From contig JANWHC010000030.1 of NCBI GenBank assembly GCA_025450615.1, forward strand, positions 1 through 14,414: a DNA stretch of 14,414 bases. The letters are read 5' to 3'. The first letter of the stretch is position 1. Every line of letters starts with the position of its first letter. This stretch comes from Minisyncoccota bacterium. GTDB lineage: Bacteria > Patescibacteriota > Minisyncoccia > Phycocordibacterales > DATDWN01. Below the pieces are notes generated by a model. The model saw only the letters and a program-made list of their open reading frames with translations. It had not been told where the DNA came from and did not search any database. A program made the position numbers and the translations under genes. Shown here piece by piece: positions 1-7,062 of the stretch.

Positions 1-903
1 CCAGATGGTGGCGGAGCATATTATTTAGAATATCGAAAGGCTCTTGGATTTGATGCTACACTTCCACCAAGTATGGAAAATGTTAGTGTGCATCTTTGGA
101 CAGGATCACAAAATCAAAGACTTGATATGTCACCAGATGGAGACTTTGGAAATTCGGCGCTCTCAGATGGTGCAACTTTCAGAGACAATATGAATGGCAT
201 AGCTGTAACTCAGCTTTCACACGACGCGGCAAAAGCAACAGTTCAAGTAACTATGAACGGACCTGCTTGTTCAAAAAATAATCCTCAAGTAACTATAAAT
301 CCAGTTTCTCAAACAGGAAACAGTGGCGCCACACTTTCATATACAGTAAGTGTTAGAAATATGGATGGCTCAGGCTGTAGCGGTACAACATTTAACCTTT
401 CAAATTCTCTACCGAGTGGTTTCTCTTCCAATATGAGCGCGACAAGAGTAACTCTAAACCCTGGTGAGTCAACAAATGTAAATTTGTCTGTAACTTCCCC
501 ATCTGGTTCACCTGATGGTACAAACACTTTCTCAATAACTGCATCAGATGGTGTAGATGGAAGTCATGCAAGCCTAGCAAATGGTAATTATATTGTATTT
601 AACCAAACTGCTGACACTGTTGCACCTGTAATAAATATCACTGCCCCAAGTTCAGGAGGGACAGTCACTGGAAATAAAGTAAATGTTTCTGCAACGGCTT
701 CTGACAACATTAAACTTTCAAAAGTTGAATTGCTAATTGATAATAAAATAGTCAAAACATGTACAACAACAAGTAAGAATATTACTTGTGTATATAGTTG
801 GAACACAAAACCCGTTTCAAATGGAAATCATACAATTACTTCAAAAGCCTATGACTCGGTAAACAATATGTCTCAAGTATCGATTCCTGTCATTGTTAGA
901 TAG
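1..903 (+). CDS. C-terminal part of a secreted multidomain protein (NEW3-like plus Ig-like domains; possible M11-type metallopeptidase)
   Basis: The reading frame is open from the first base, so the 5' end lies outside the window; 300 codons and a TAG stop are visible. The ATG at 73 is internal. The first visible residues (YYLEYRKALGFDA, then VHLWTG and LDMSPDGDF) resemble the region after the catalytic domain in gametolysin-like (M11) secreted metallopeptidases; this is from memory and no catalytic motif is in view. Next comes a beta-rich segment, about residues 107-205, resembling the NEW3/CARDB class (NPVSQTGNSGATLSYTVSV, LPSGFS, TLNPGEST). The last ~95 residues match a bacterial Ig domain (VAPVINITAPSSGGTV, DNIKLSKVELLID, YSWNTKPVSNGNHTI). 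No membrane anchor or sorting signal follows, so the product is probably secreted or held by its missing N-terminus. It is followed directly by two terminator hairpins. The gene is certain; the peptidase assignment is tentative. Confidence 0.85.
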   Translation, partial: PDGGGAYYLEYRKALGFDATLPPSMENVSVHLWTGSQNQRLDMSPDGDFGNSALSDGATFRDNMNGIAVTQLSHDAAKATVQVTMNGPACSKNNPQVTINPVSQTGNSGATLSYTVSVRNMDGSGCSGTTFNLSNSLPSGFSSNMSATRVTLNPGESTNVNLSVTSPSGSPDGTNTFSITASDGVDGSHASLANGNYIVFNQTADTVAPVINITAPSSGGTVTGNKVNVSATASDNIKLSKVELLIDNKIVKTCTTTSKNITCVYSWNTKPVSNGNHTITSKAYDSVNNMSQVSIPVIVR

Positions 904-913
904 ATTTAAGCTA

Positions 914-941
914 AAAAATAGCTCGATCTCGAGCTATTTTT
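914..941. terminator. Bidirectional intrinsic terminator
   Basis: A perfect 12-bp stem (914-925 with 930-941) closes on the loop ATCT. It has an A-tract at its left edge and a T-tract at its right edge, so it can terminate transcription on either strand. It lies between the convergent gene ends at 903 (+) and 1014 (-). Confidence 0.85.
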
Positions 942-951
942 ACTTTATAAA

Positions 952-981
952 AACAAAACCAATCATGCGATTGGTTTTGTT
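952..981. terminator. Second convergent terminator hairpin
   Basis: A perfect 13-bp stem (952-964 with 969-981) closes on the loop ATGC. It sits directly beside the first hairpin and just past the stop of the minus-strand gene ending at 1014. The A/T-rich stem edges supply a short U-run on each strand. It most likely serves the minus-strand gene and backs up the first hairpin. Confidence 0.7.
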
Positions 982-1013
982 CGTCTATTAACTTAAACCT
1001 TAATATATTCAAC

Positions 1014-1823
1014 TTACAAATTTATATTTACTGAAGTAGAAGCTGCTGGACCAGTTGTTTTGAAGTTTAAGATCGAACCGTTTATTGTTCCAAACTGGTT
1101 TTGAGCATTTATTCTAAAATAATAAGTGGTAAGTGGTTTTAGATCTGAGAGAGAAATAGAAACCGGAACTTTTACCTTTCCATCTCCTACTGCGGAGAAA
1201 GCTGTTGTATTTCCAAGTTCCGCAGTAGTTCCATATTCAAACCAGTACTGGGTGTCATTTTGGTTTGGAGTGACTTCACCATTTAAGTTTGCTGTGGTTC
1301 TACTCACACCATTCGCTGAAATTGTTTTAGTAGTCGGAGCACTGCCTAAAGGAGCTGGCGTACCTTCTGTAGTTTTAAATGTGTATTGACTTCCGGCCAC
1401 CCGCCCGTTTTGATTTTCTGCAACTAACTTAAAGTAGTAAGTTGTATTTTTTGTAAGATTAGTAATATAACCTGGGGCTTGGATCGTGACGAAACCTGAA
1501 CCCATAGTCTGAGTACTTGTCTTACTTCCAAGCTCTGAAGTCTTTCCGTACTCATACCAATAGCTGGTAAAAGATCCTTTTGGATTTACTGAGCCGTTTA
1601 CGATAGCTGTTGTATCTGTGGGTGAAACAGCAGAGTTAGTAATGGCAGTCGGTATAGTTGATTGGATGACTCCCCCTGTATTCGTATTAGTATTGTTTGT
1701 ATTTTCACCAGTTGTCGTAGAAACAACTGTGGAATCAGGGCTTTTGTTTACAGTGTACACAATCCCCCAAATTATAAGTCCTAAAACAATCACTGTTAGC
1801 GCCGCTGTTGTATAATTTTTCAT
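1014..1823 (-). CDS. Membrane-anchored surface protein with two FN3-like repeats
   Basis: This 269-aa protein starts with an uncleaved-looking signal anchor (residues ~6-24, ALTVIVLGLIIWGIVYTV), then a T/N/S-rich linker (~30-58). Two homologous fibronectin-III-like repeats follow (~60-152 and ~165-256). Each repeat carries the same landmarks: a Y/FEYG motif (YWYEYGKTSELGS; YWFEYGTTAELGN), a loop ending in NLTKNTTYYFKL or DLKPLTTYYFRI, then AENQNG or AQNQFG and a closing FKTT. The likely topology is a single N-terminal helix with the repeats outside the cell, as a surface or adhesion-type display protein; that role is inferred. There is no catalytic signature. The ATG at 1823 is the first possible start that includes the anchor; only an A/T-rich leader precedes it, with no clear Shine-Dalgarno. 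A hairpin at 1886-1917 separates it from the two minus-strand genes upstream. Confidence 0.85.
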   Translation of the reverse strand: MKNYTTAALTVIVLGLIIWGIVYTVNKSPDSTVVSTTTGENTNNTNTNTGGVIQSTIPTAITNSAVSPTDTTAIVNGSVNPKGSFTSYWYEYGKTSELGSKTSTQTMGSGFVTIQAPGYITNLTKNTTYYFKLVAENQNGRVAGSQYTFKTTEGTPAPLGSAPTTKTISANGVSRTTANLNGEVTPNQNDTQYWFEYGTTAELGNTTAFSAVGDGKVKVPVSISLSDLKPLTTYYFRINAQNQFGTINGSILNFKTTGPAASTSVNINL

Positions 1824-1885
1824 AAATTTTTATTTATATTGATAATCCTATATACATTTAACTTTAAACGTATGATAAATACATG

Positions 1886-1917
1886 AAGAAAAACAACCCT
1901 TTTGGGTTGCTCTTCTT
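1886..1917 (-). terminator. Intrinsic terminator after the small 44-aa gene
   Basis: Read on the minus strand, a 14-bp stem with a CAACCC/GGGTTG core closes on AAAA. Two G-U wobbles form only in the minus-strand RNA, which suggests minus-strand use. The T-rich run lies within the 3' arm rather than after it. It lies 12 nt beyond the stop codon at 1930. Confidence 0.7.
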
Positions 1918-1929
1918 AGCCTACTGTTT

Positions 1930-2064
1930 TTAAGCTTTTTTCTCTGCTTCTGCTGGCATTACTGTAGCCAGTTTTTCTTTTTCAGCCTTAGCGTCATCTA
2001 TAACTTTTTGTAATCTAATTTTTTCTGCCTCTGCGTCTACGTTTTGTTTTTGTTGATTATCCAT
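1930..2064 (-). CDS. Small highly charged 44-aa protein, unknown function
   Basis: A 45-codon frame runs from ATG (2064) to TAA (1930). The peptide starts MDNQQKQNVDAEAEKIRLQ and ends MPAEAEKKA. It is almost entirely Lys, Glu, Ala, Asp and Gln, with no Cys and no hydrophobic stretch, so a single amphipathic helix or short coiled coil is expected. Its start lies 8 nt past the stop of the peptidoglycan-binding gene (2073), a spacing that suits co-transcription and translational coupling. A terminator follows 12 nt after its stop, which supports a real transcript end here. I do not recognise the family. A spurious frame is possible because of its length, but the spacing and terminator favour a gene. 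Confidence 0.6.
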   Translation of the reverse strand: MDNQQKQNVDAEAEKIRLQKVIDDAKAEKEKLATVMPAEAEKKA

Positions 2065-2072
2065 ATTATTTA

Positions 2073-2702
2073 TTAGTTAGTTTTAAAGGTTGATGGCCAT
2101 GAAATACTCTCATTACCAGTTCCATCTCGTACATAAAGCACATAGTAATACACTGTATTTCCAAGTAAGTTTGTCAAAACTGCTGTATGTGATGATGTAA
2201 GGTCAGTATTTACAAGCAAACTCGAACCACCGATAGTAATGCCGGTAGTTGGACTTCCTTCTATCATAGATAGAGGTGAAGTTCCGTAATACATAACGGC
2301 AGAAGAGTTTTCGTTTGTATTCCATGTGATGTTTACTGTCGTATTTGACGGATTAACATTTACAGAACTAATGAATGGTGAAGAATTATCTCCGTTCATT
2401 TGTTGATTTAAGGCAGCCAAAGTTATTGGCCCTACACGACCCACAACTGCAATACCATTTCTAGACTGAAAGTTTGAAACAGCTGATTTTGTAAGTACTC
2501 CAAAATATCCTGTTACCAAACCTTGCGGATAGATAGAAGCGTCTTTGGCTAGAAATGTTTGGAGAGCTGAAACATCAGATCCTGACATTCCAAGTTCTAG
2601 TTGTCTAGTCAAAGTTTCTGCAGAAGCTAATACAGGTAAAACCATAAGCATTAAAGCTCCTGTGACAACTCCCACACCCAAAAAACGATTTAATTTTTGC
2701 AT
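2073..2702 (-). CDS. Secreted peptidoglycan-binding domain protein with FN3-like domain
   Basis: The 209-aa product has a classic signal peptide: the basic start MQKLNR, hydrophobic residues ~8-24, and a likely cut after ASA near residue 28. Residues ~32-100 form a PG_binding_1 domain, shown by ELGMSGSDVSALQTFL, a GYFG turn, a TKSAVSNFQ helix and the closing VGRVGPITLAALN. This domain binds cell-wall glycan/peptide and often accompanies wall hydrolases, but no hydrolase domain is present here. Residues ~108-207 are an FN3 or purple-acid-phosphatase-N-like beta domain (TTVNITWNTNENSSAVMYYG, LLGNTVYYYVLYVRD). The protein probably sits on the wall and displays the beta domain. The start at 2702 keeps the signal peptide intact. 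It likely leads a short operon with the 44-aa gene downstream. Confidence 0.88.
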   Translation of the reverse strand: MQKLNRFLGVGVVTGALMLMVLPVLASAETLTRQLELGMSGSDVSALQTFLAKDASIYPQGLVTGYFGVLTKSAVSNFQSRNGIAVVGRVGPITLAALNQQMNGDNSSPFISSVNVNPSNTTVNITWNTNENSSAVMYYGTSPLSMIEGSPTTGITIGGSSLLVNTDLTSSHTAVLTNLLGNTVYYYVLYVRDGTGNESISWPSTFKTN

Positions 2703-2814
2703 AATATTTTTACTTAATTTTTAAAACCTCTGGGCAAAACAACTCTAAGTGCAAACTCTAGGTACTCTCTACTAAATATGCACTGAAGATTTAGATATCT
2801 TTGCGACAATTTAC

Positions 2815-2820
2815 ATTATA
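2815..2820 (-). promoter_or_regulatory. Candidate -10 box for the minus-strand surface-protein genes
   Basis: A perfect TATAAT on the minus strand lies about 110 nt upstream of the start at 2702, in the divergent intergenic region shared with the kinase gene. No good -35 hexamer sits 16-18 nt upstream, so the call is weak. Confidence 0.3.
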
Positions 2821-2912
2821 CATATTGTTCATGAAGTTGAGGTTAATTGAAAGCTTTTTTCATTCATAAAAACTTCATGTTACTTTCAATAGTAATGTGT
2901 ATACTTATAAGC

Positions 2913-3998
2913 ATGAGCCATCACCAGAAGGTCTCTGACCCACTTGGTGACCCAAAAGATGGACACATCCTCACTCGCGCAATTATAGACACCATCCGAG
3001 AGCCACTGATTGTATTAGATGAAGAACTTCGCGTAATAACTGCGAGCAGTTCTTTCTATAAAAAATTTAGCCTAAACCGAGAAAATACTCATAGTAAAAT
3101 GTTCTATGATCTTGGAGAAGGAGAATGGAATATTCCCCCACTTAGAAAACTTCTTGAAAAAATAATCCCCAAACACACAACCATTGAGGGATATGAGGTC
3201 AAACATAATTTCCCTTTTTTAGGACTACGTACAATGCTTGTAAATGCCCGTGAGATCCAATATGAAAATGGTAGGAAAAAAATGCTTCTTTCTATTTTTG
3301 ACAATACTATAGAACGAGAGTTACAATCAGAAAAAGAAAAACTTCTTTCACAAAAAGATTTACTCCTCAAAGAAATGCGACATCGCATTGCTAATAGTTT
3401 ACAGCTTATTGCTAGTATTCTTATTTTGAAAGCTGGAATGGTTAAATCAAAAGAAACACGTTTTCAACTTGAAGATGCCCATAGTCGCATTATGACGATT
3501 GCTACTGTTCAAGAACAACTTGATCCGAGCGCCTTAGAAGGAGAAAAAGTAAAAATTGGTAAATATTTAACCGCTCTGTGCAACAGTCTTTCAAAATCAA
3601 TGATTGGGGGTCGTAAACCAATAACAATTGAAGTTATGATAGGAGTTGATGCACGCAAAGTTTCACCAGAAGAAGCGGTAAGTCTAGGTCTTATGACAAC
3701 AGAGCTAGTTATTAATTCACTTAAACATGCCTTTCCTGGTACAAAAGAAGGCAAGGTACTTGTCACTTACATGTCCACAAATAAAAAGTGGTCTCTTAGT
3801 GTTGCAGATGACGGTATTGGTCAATCTAAAAAAATAAAAAGTAAAAGACCTGGATTGGGAACTGGTATTGTCTCTGCTTTAGCTGAACAAATATCGGCAA
3901 AGATTAAGATTGAGAGCACAAAACTAGGCACAAAAGTATCTATAACGCACGCTCATGCTAAAAACCAAAAAAATAAAAGTCTTAGTAATAGACGATAA
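2913..3998 (+). CDS. PAS-domain sensor histidine kinase, HisKA_2 family
   Basis: A cytoplasmic-type histidine kinase of 361 aa from the ATG at 2913. A PAS-like sensor domain covers ~20-130 (TRAIIDTIREPLIVLDEELR, FYDLGEGEWNIPPLRKLLE). It is followed by a linker coiled coil and a HisKA_2 H-box, KEMRHRIANSL, with phospho-acceptor His at ~157. The ATPase domain has an N-box ELVINSLKHAFP (Asn ~268), G1 VADDGIG (~298-303) and G2 GLGTGIV. Start choice is uncertain: the frame is open to a TTG at 2847, with ATGs at 2877, 2895 and 2913. Only the longer forms add a short hydrophobic stretch (FMLLSIVMCILI). I prefer 2913 because, as I recall the family, related proteins begin just before the PAS domain. 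A TATACT at 2900-2905 would place transcription near 2913, making it leaderless. The gene overlaps the response regulator by 44 nt, so they form a coupled two-component pair. Confidence 0.88.
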   Translation: MSHHQKVSDPLGDPKDGHILTRAIIDTIREPLIVLDEELRVITASSSFYKKFSLNRENTHSKMFYDLGEGEWNIPPLRKLLEKIIPKHTTIEGYEVKHNFPFLGLRTMLVNAREIQYENGRKKMLLSIFDNTIERELQSEKEKLLSQKDLLLKEMRHRIANSLQLIASILILKAGMVKSKETRFQLEDAHSRIMTIATVQEQLDPSALEGEKVKIGKYLTALCNSLSKSMIGGRKPITIEVMIGVDARKVSPEEAVSLGLMTTELVINSLKHAFPGTKEGKVLVTYMSTNKKWSLSVADDGIGQSKKIKSKRPGLGTGIVSALAEQISAKIKIESTKLGTKVSITHAHAKNQKNKSLSNRR

Positions 3999-4329
3999 TT
4001 TCGGAATTTCATTTCTCATGAGAAAAGCACTGGAGTTGAAAAACTACGAGGTAGAGATTTTAAATTCTTTCAGGAATGTTAATGAAATAAAAGAAATATC
4101 ACCTAATATAATATTTCTTGACATCTCTATCGGTAAAAAGAATGGTCTTACGATTTCTCGTGAATTAAAAAACAACACTCTAACTAAAAATATACCGATA
4201 GTTATGTTGACTGGAGAGGCCAATACCAAGGAGCTCGCAAAAGAAGCAGGGGCTAGCGACCATATTTTAAAACCATTTGGTCTTATACGTCTTTATAAAA
4301 TTGTAGAGAAATACACAAAAAAAGTTTAG
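3955..4329 (+). CDS. Stand-alone receiver-domain response regulator
   Basis: The 124-aa product is a single REC domain (CheY/Spo0F-like size) with no output domain. Acidic-pocket Asp13-Asp14 lie in VLVIDDN, the phospho-acceptor Asp56 in FLDIS, the switch Thr86 in VMLTG, and the conserved Lys106 in ILKPF. Its ATG lies 44 nt inside the kinase gene in another frame, which implies translational coupling and a shared signalling partnership. Without a DNA-binding or enzymatic domain it must act through protein contacts, for example in a phosphorelay or on a motility or pilus motor; no target can be named from this window. It ends in TAG, followed by 177 nt of AT-rich sequence without a clear terminator and then the promoter of the next unit. 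Confidence 0.92.
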   Translation: MLKTKKIKVLVIDDNFGISFLMRKALELKNYEVEILNSFRNVNEIKEISPNIIFLDISIGKKNGLTISRELKNNTLTKNIPIVMLTGEANTKELAKEAGASDHILKPFGLIRLYKIVEKYTKKV

Positions 4330-4408
4330 TTTTTAGTATTAGTTTAATATTGGTAATCCTCCTCTCAACTGAGCCATTTTTTACATTATATCTTTATATT
4401 GAAAATAC

Positions 4409-4437
4409 TTGACTTTTATATATTTTTGTGATAGAAT
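4409..4437 (+). promoter_or_regulatory. Consensus sigma70-type promoter of the SPFH/transglycosylase unit
   Basis: TTGACT (4409-4414), a 17-nt spacer, and an extended -10: TG at 4429-4430 and TAGAAT at 4432-4437. Initiation is expected near 4444, giving a ~63-nt leader. The leader holds a small GGGC/GCCC hairpin (4457-4470) and an AAGGA Shine-Dalgarno at 4495-4499, 7 nt before the ATG at 4507. It is the best-formed promoter in the window. Confidence 0.75.
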
Positions 4438-4506
4438 TCCGGCTAGATGAAATCTTGGGCAATTTCGCCCTAATCAGCTCTTTGAAACTCTAGAAAGGAA
4501 ACGAAA

Positions 4507-5811
4507 ATGACTGAATGGTTTGGATGGTTTGGAACTTGGTGGACCATCCTCGGGATCGGGATCGCGCTCCTTGCAGCAGTCTTTGCTGTCTGGCTCGCAC
4601 TTCCCTTCCTGAGGAGAGTTATCGAAAGTTCTACTGCGAAAGCCTTCGGGCTTCTTCTCATCAAGACTGGAGCGACTTTGTTCGCTCTAGCCTCGGTGGC
4701 ATTCTTCGTAGGTGGTTGGGGAACGCTATTAGTGTTTCTGGCTACCATCGTTATGCTGATTTGTTTCGTCTATGCCGGCTGGCAAATGGCGAAGCAGGGA
4801 GTTTTCTTTACATTCGTTGGCTTGGGTCAAATCAAGACAATTGATCGTGGAGAGAACAACCTCATCAGAGTCGTCGCGAATGTCCCCCTCTATCACGTCA
4901 GTTATGACATGAAAGTGGTGGAAGGATCGGACCGGAAAAACTTCCTCGAGAAGCAATTCGGTCTGTTCTGGATTGGTGTTCCGCCCGCAGAAGTGCATAC
5001 GTTTGAATTCGTGCATGAACGGGCGAACCCGAAAATCACCAAGGACACCCCAGTCGAGGAATGGATCGACAGGGATACAAAAGCAAAACGAAGCGACTAT
5101 ATCCTCTGGGAAATCCCACATACCTACCTCGTCCTTGGAGCTGAACTAAAAGACAACTTCAGGGTCGACATGCTTGTTGAGACTCGGTCCCGAACCGTTG
5201 ATCCAAAAGTCGCGTTGTACCTGCGAGAAGGTAAGTTCATCGACTACATGCGACAGTTCGTGGAAGCCAGTGTCAACAAAGTTGTTCGAGAATACACCAT
5301 CGAGGAATTTCGAGGCTTAGATAAGCTCGAAAACAGCGAGTTTGCACGGAAGATCCGTGATGGTGTGAACTCTGCTTTTGTCGCGGGACTTGGCGGACTT
5401 CTTGATGCAGTTGGAATGAAAACTATCAGCGCTTTCGTCTCAAAATGGGACTCGTCGGATAAGACCGAAGAGCAAGCCCTACAGTTGAGAAAGAAAGCGA
5501 GACTTGCAGGTGAGGCAGCCATCGAGACAGCTGAAAGAGCTGCTGAACAAGCAAAGCACGATGGACAAAGAATTGTTACGTTGGCTGAAGCACAAAGGCA
5601 GGCAGACATACTGCACGCACAAGGGCGAGCGGCTGACGTGGAAGAGGTTCTAAAGGCTATCAAGGCTCAAGTGCCTGATGCTAATTCGACTGATGTGGTA
5701 AGAAACGCCACTGCAGTCGCAGTAGCAACCAAAATGTCCGATCCGAAATCTCCAGTGCGAGTACTAGGCTCCGGAGTTATGATCGGCCTTGATCCTGAAA
5801 AGGAGAAGTGA
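4507..5811 (+). CDS. Integral-membrane SPFH/band-7-like protein
   Basis: A 434-aa protein. Three hydrophobic segments fill the N-terminus (~11-35, 44-68, 70-92). From ~95 to 310 there is an SPFH-like fold: VGLGQIKTIDRGENNLIRVV opens the domain, and DNFRVDMLVETRSRTVDPKV resembles its mid-domain beta strand. Residues ~318-385 are Ala/Glu/Gln/Lys-rich and should form the long coiled coil typical of flotillin, prohibitin and HflK-type scaffolds, followed by a short tail. Family members form membrane rings or cages that organise proteases and other envelope enzymes; that role here is inferred. The start has a strong Shine-Dalgarno. The gene stops with TGA directly against the next start, so the two are translationally coupled. 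Base composition is close to half G+C, unlike the AT-rich flanks. The family call rests on fold-level motifs, so it is moderate. Confidence 0.7.
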   Translation: MTEWFGWFGTWWTILGIGIALLAAVFAVWLALPFLRRVIESSTAKAFGLLLIKTGATLFALASVAFFVGGWGTLLVFLATIVMLICFVYAGWQMAKQGVFFTFVGLGQIKTIDRGENNLIRVVANVPLYHVSYDMKVVEGSDRKNFLEKQFGLFWIGVPPAEVHTFEFVHERANPKITKDTPVEEWIDRDTKAKRSDYILWEIPHTYLVLGAELKDNFRVDMLVETRSRTVDPKVALYLREGKFIDYMRQFVEASVNKVVREYTIEEFRGLDKLENSEFARKIRDGVNSAFVAGLGGLLDAVGMKTISAFVSKWDSSDKTEEQALQLRKKARLAGEAAIETAERAAEQAKHDGQRIVTLAEAQRQADILHAQGRAADVEEVLKAIKAQVPDANSTDVVRNATAVAVATKMSDPKSPVRVLGSGVMIGLDPEKEK

Positions 5812-6905
5812 TGCTTTGGGCCATTCTTGGCGCCATCATCTTTCTTGCGTTTTTGTTTTTGCTGGTGGGCCTTGCCTTCCACGCGAAAAACAAAGCGAAA
5901 AAAGATGGAAAATCTGAATCATCAGATAGAACAACTAAGAAGAAAAAGTCTGATGATGAGGAGAGTTGGAAAGATTGGGAAATCCCCAACGCTCTACAAC
6001 TCTTCATCGCCTGGACGGCAATTTACTTTTTTGGGTGGTGGCGTTGGCCAATTTGGTGGTGGGAAAACATGTTTACGATGGCGTTTCTCGTCTTCGCAAG
6101 CATGTTCATCATCTTCTTTTTGATCCAATACCATGATCCGAAAAAGCCGTTCAGATACAAACTAGCAAATGTGATGACGTTAATTCTCATCATACTTGCT
6201 ACAGAGTGGCTGATCGAGAGAAACTTACCCACAATCAAAGACTGGGCACAACCGGTAACGGTCAAAGCCCGGGGTTTGGTTGCTAGTTTGGAAAACTCGA
6301 GTGGACTTCTGCCTCGGAATACTGAGACGGAGATCGCAGTTCGAAAGTTCTGGAACTCGACGGACTTGTCCCTCGAGCAAAAGAACGCAATGATCGAACA
6401 CGCGCGCCTCGAGTCCAACTTTAACCAGTTGCGACCCGATGGCACGCCGTATCGAGTTGTTCCGAACGATCCTGAGGACGACACCTCGGCAGTGGGCGTC
6501 ATGCAGGTGAAGGAATCTGTCTGGGGCGAAGAGGCCAAGGATAAACACCTCAACCTCAAAGAACTTGAGGGCAACCTCAAATTCTCGCTTTGGATCGTGA
6601 AGAAGCGTATTGTCGAGGGCAAGCGCTTCGATATCGACTGGGACAGCACGACTCAGATCGTCCAGTTGCTTCTTTTGGGAGATGGCAGTTGGAGCGACGA
6701 AGTTAAAACCTTCGGAGACTTCAAATGGAATCCGACTGATGGAGCAATCTCAATTCTAGTCGATGACACCTTGGTCCTAAACGATACCTCGAAGACCAAA
6801 TGGGTCGAAGTACCTTGTGGTGCAAAGAGGGTTCGTTTCCGATCGCTTGCGGACAAGCCGGTAGTCGTTACCGTAGTCCGGAAATTCACACACGACTGCC
6901 GCTAG
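5811..6905 (+). CDS. Membrane-anchored lytic-transglycosylase-like protein
   Basis: From the ATG at 5811 the product is 364 aa. An in-frame GTG at 5808 is a less likely start because AGGAG (5801-5805) is 5 nt from the ATG but only 2 nt from the GTG. A helix at ~2-24 is followed by a Lys/Ser/Asp-rich stretch, then Trp-rich hydrophobic segments (~61-107 and ~119-135). A goose-lysozyme/SLT-like domain spans ~175-290. The putative catalytic Glu201 sits in HARLESNFNQ, motif II is AVGVMQV (~227-233), and NLKFSLWIVKKR resembles the third SLT motif. Between them lies an unusually polar insert (DGTPYRVVPNDPEDDTS). The last ~70 residues are beta-rich. SLT enzymes cleave the glycan strand to open the wall for secretion systems or growth. 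The start overlaps the SPFH stop by one base, so the two products probably work together. Activity is inferred from motifs only. Confidence 0.72.
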   Translation: MLWAILGAIIFLAFLFLLVGLAFHAKNKAKKDGKSESSDRTTKKKKSDDEESWKDWEIPNALQLFIAWTAIYFFGWWRWPIWWWENMFTMAFLVFASMFIIFFLIQYHDPKKPFRYKLANVMTLILIILATEWLIERNLPTIKDWAQPVTVKARGLVASLENSSGLLPRNTETEIAVRKFWNSTDLSLEQKNAMIEHARLESNFNQLRPDGTPYRVVPNDPEDDTSAVGVMQVKESVWGEEAKDKHLNLKELEGNLKFSLWIVKKRIVEGKRFDIDWDSTTQIVQLLLLGDGSWSDEVKTFGDFKWNPTDGAISILVDDTLVLNDTSKTKWVEVPCGAKRVRFRSLADKPVVVTVVRKFTHDCR

Positions 6906-6924
6906 AGTGGCAGTCAACACACAG

Positions 6925-6960
6925 TCGCGTGGTCACCCTTCGGGGTCACCACGCGATTTT
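6925..6960 (+). terminator. Strong UUCG-capped intrinsic terminator
   Basis: A 14-position stem (6925-6938 with 6943-6956) has one C-C mismatch, closes on a TTCG tetraloop with a C-G closing pair, and is followed by TTTTCTTT. It begins 20 nt after the stop at 6905. Confidence 0.9.
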
Positions 6961-6964
6961 CTTT

Positions 6965-6998
6965 AAATCGTCCTGAGTTTATTGAAGGGCGATTTTTT
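6965..6998 (+). terminator. Second plus-strand terminator hairpin with T-tract
   Basis: A 10-bp stem (6965-6974 with 6986-6995, one T-G wobble) and an 11-nt loop are followed by a T-rich tail. It backs up the hairpin at 6925. The stem-loop contains a degenerate form of a motif I recall as widespread in intergenic hairpins (see findings). Confidence 0.75.
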
Positions 6999-7020
6999 AT
7001 TGTATTTTTTCTTGCAAAAT

Positions 7021-7057
7021 AAAAAACCACCCGAGGACAAGCTTAGAGTGGTTTTTT
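7021..7057 (-). terminator. Terminator of the pilin operon
   Basis: AAAAAACCAC (7021-7030) pairs with GTGGTTTTTT (7048-7057) across a 17-nt loop. On the minus strand the 3' arm ends in a T-run, 5 nt beyond the last pilin stop at 7063. The loop contains GACAAGCTTAG. Confidence 0.75.
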
Positions 7058-7062
7058 ACTCT

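Noticed and set aside
2831..2869. 12-codon upstream ORF before the kinase as a leader peptide
   Set aside because: No Shine-Dalgarno, no attenuator hairpin, and the kinase start itself is uncertain.
2847..2912. TTG-initiated N-terminal extension of the histidine kinase giving a hydrophobic segment
   Set aside because: The hydrophobic run is short, the start is TTG with GAGG only 4 nt away, and ATG 2913 begins just before the PAS domain. Kept as an alternative, not as the main start.
5244..5663. Long antisense frame inside the SPFH gene
   Set aside because: Produced by high-GC codon structure of the real gene; the Ser/Ala/Cys-rich product has no domain character.
5808..5810. GTG as the start of the transglycosylase-like gene
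   Set aside because: Only 2 nt from the AGGAG site; the adjacent ATG at 5811 has normal spacing.
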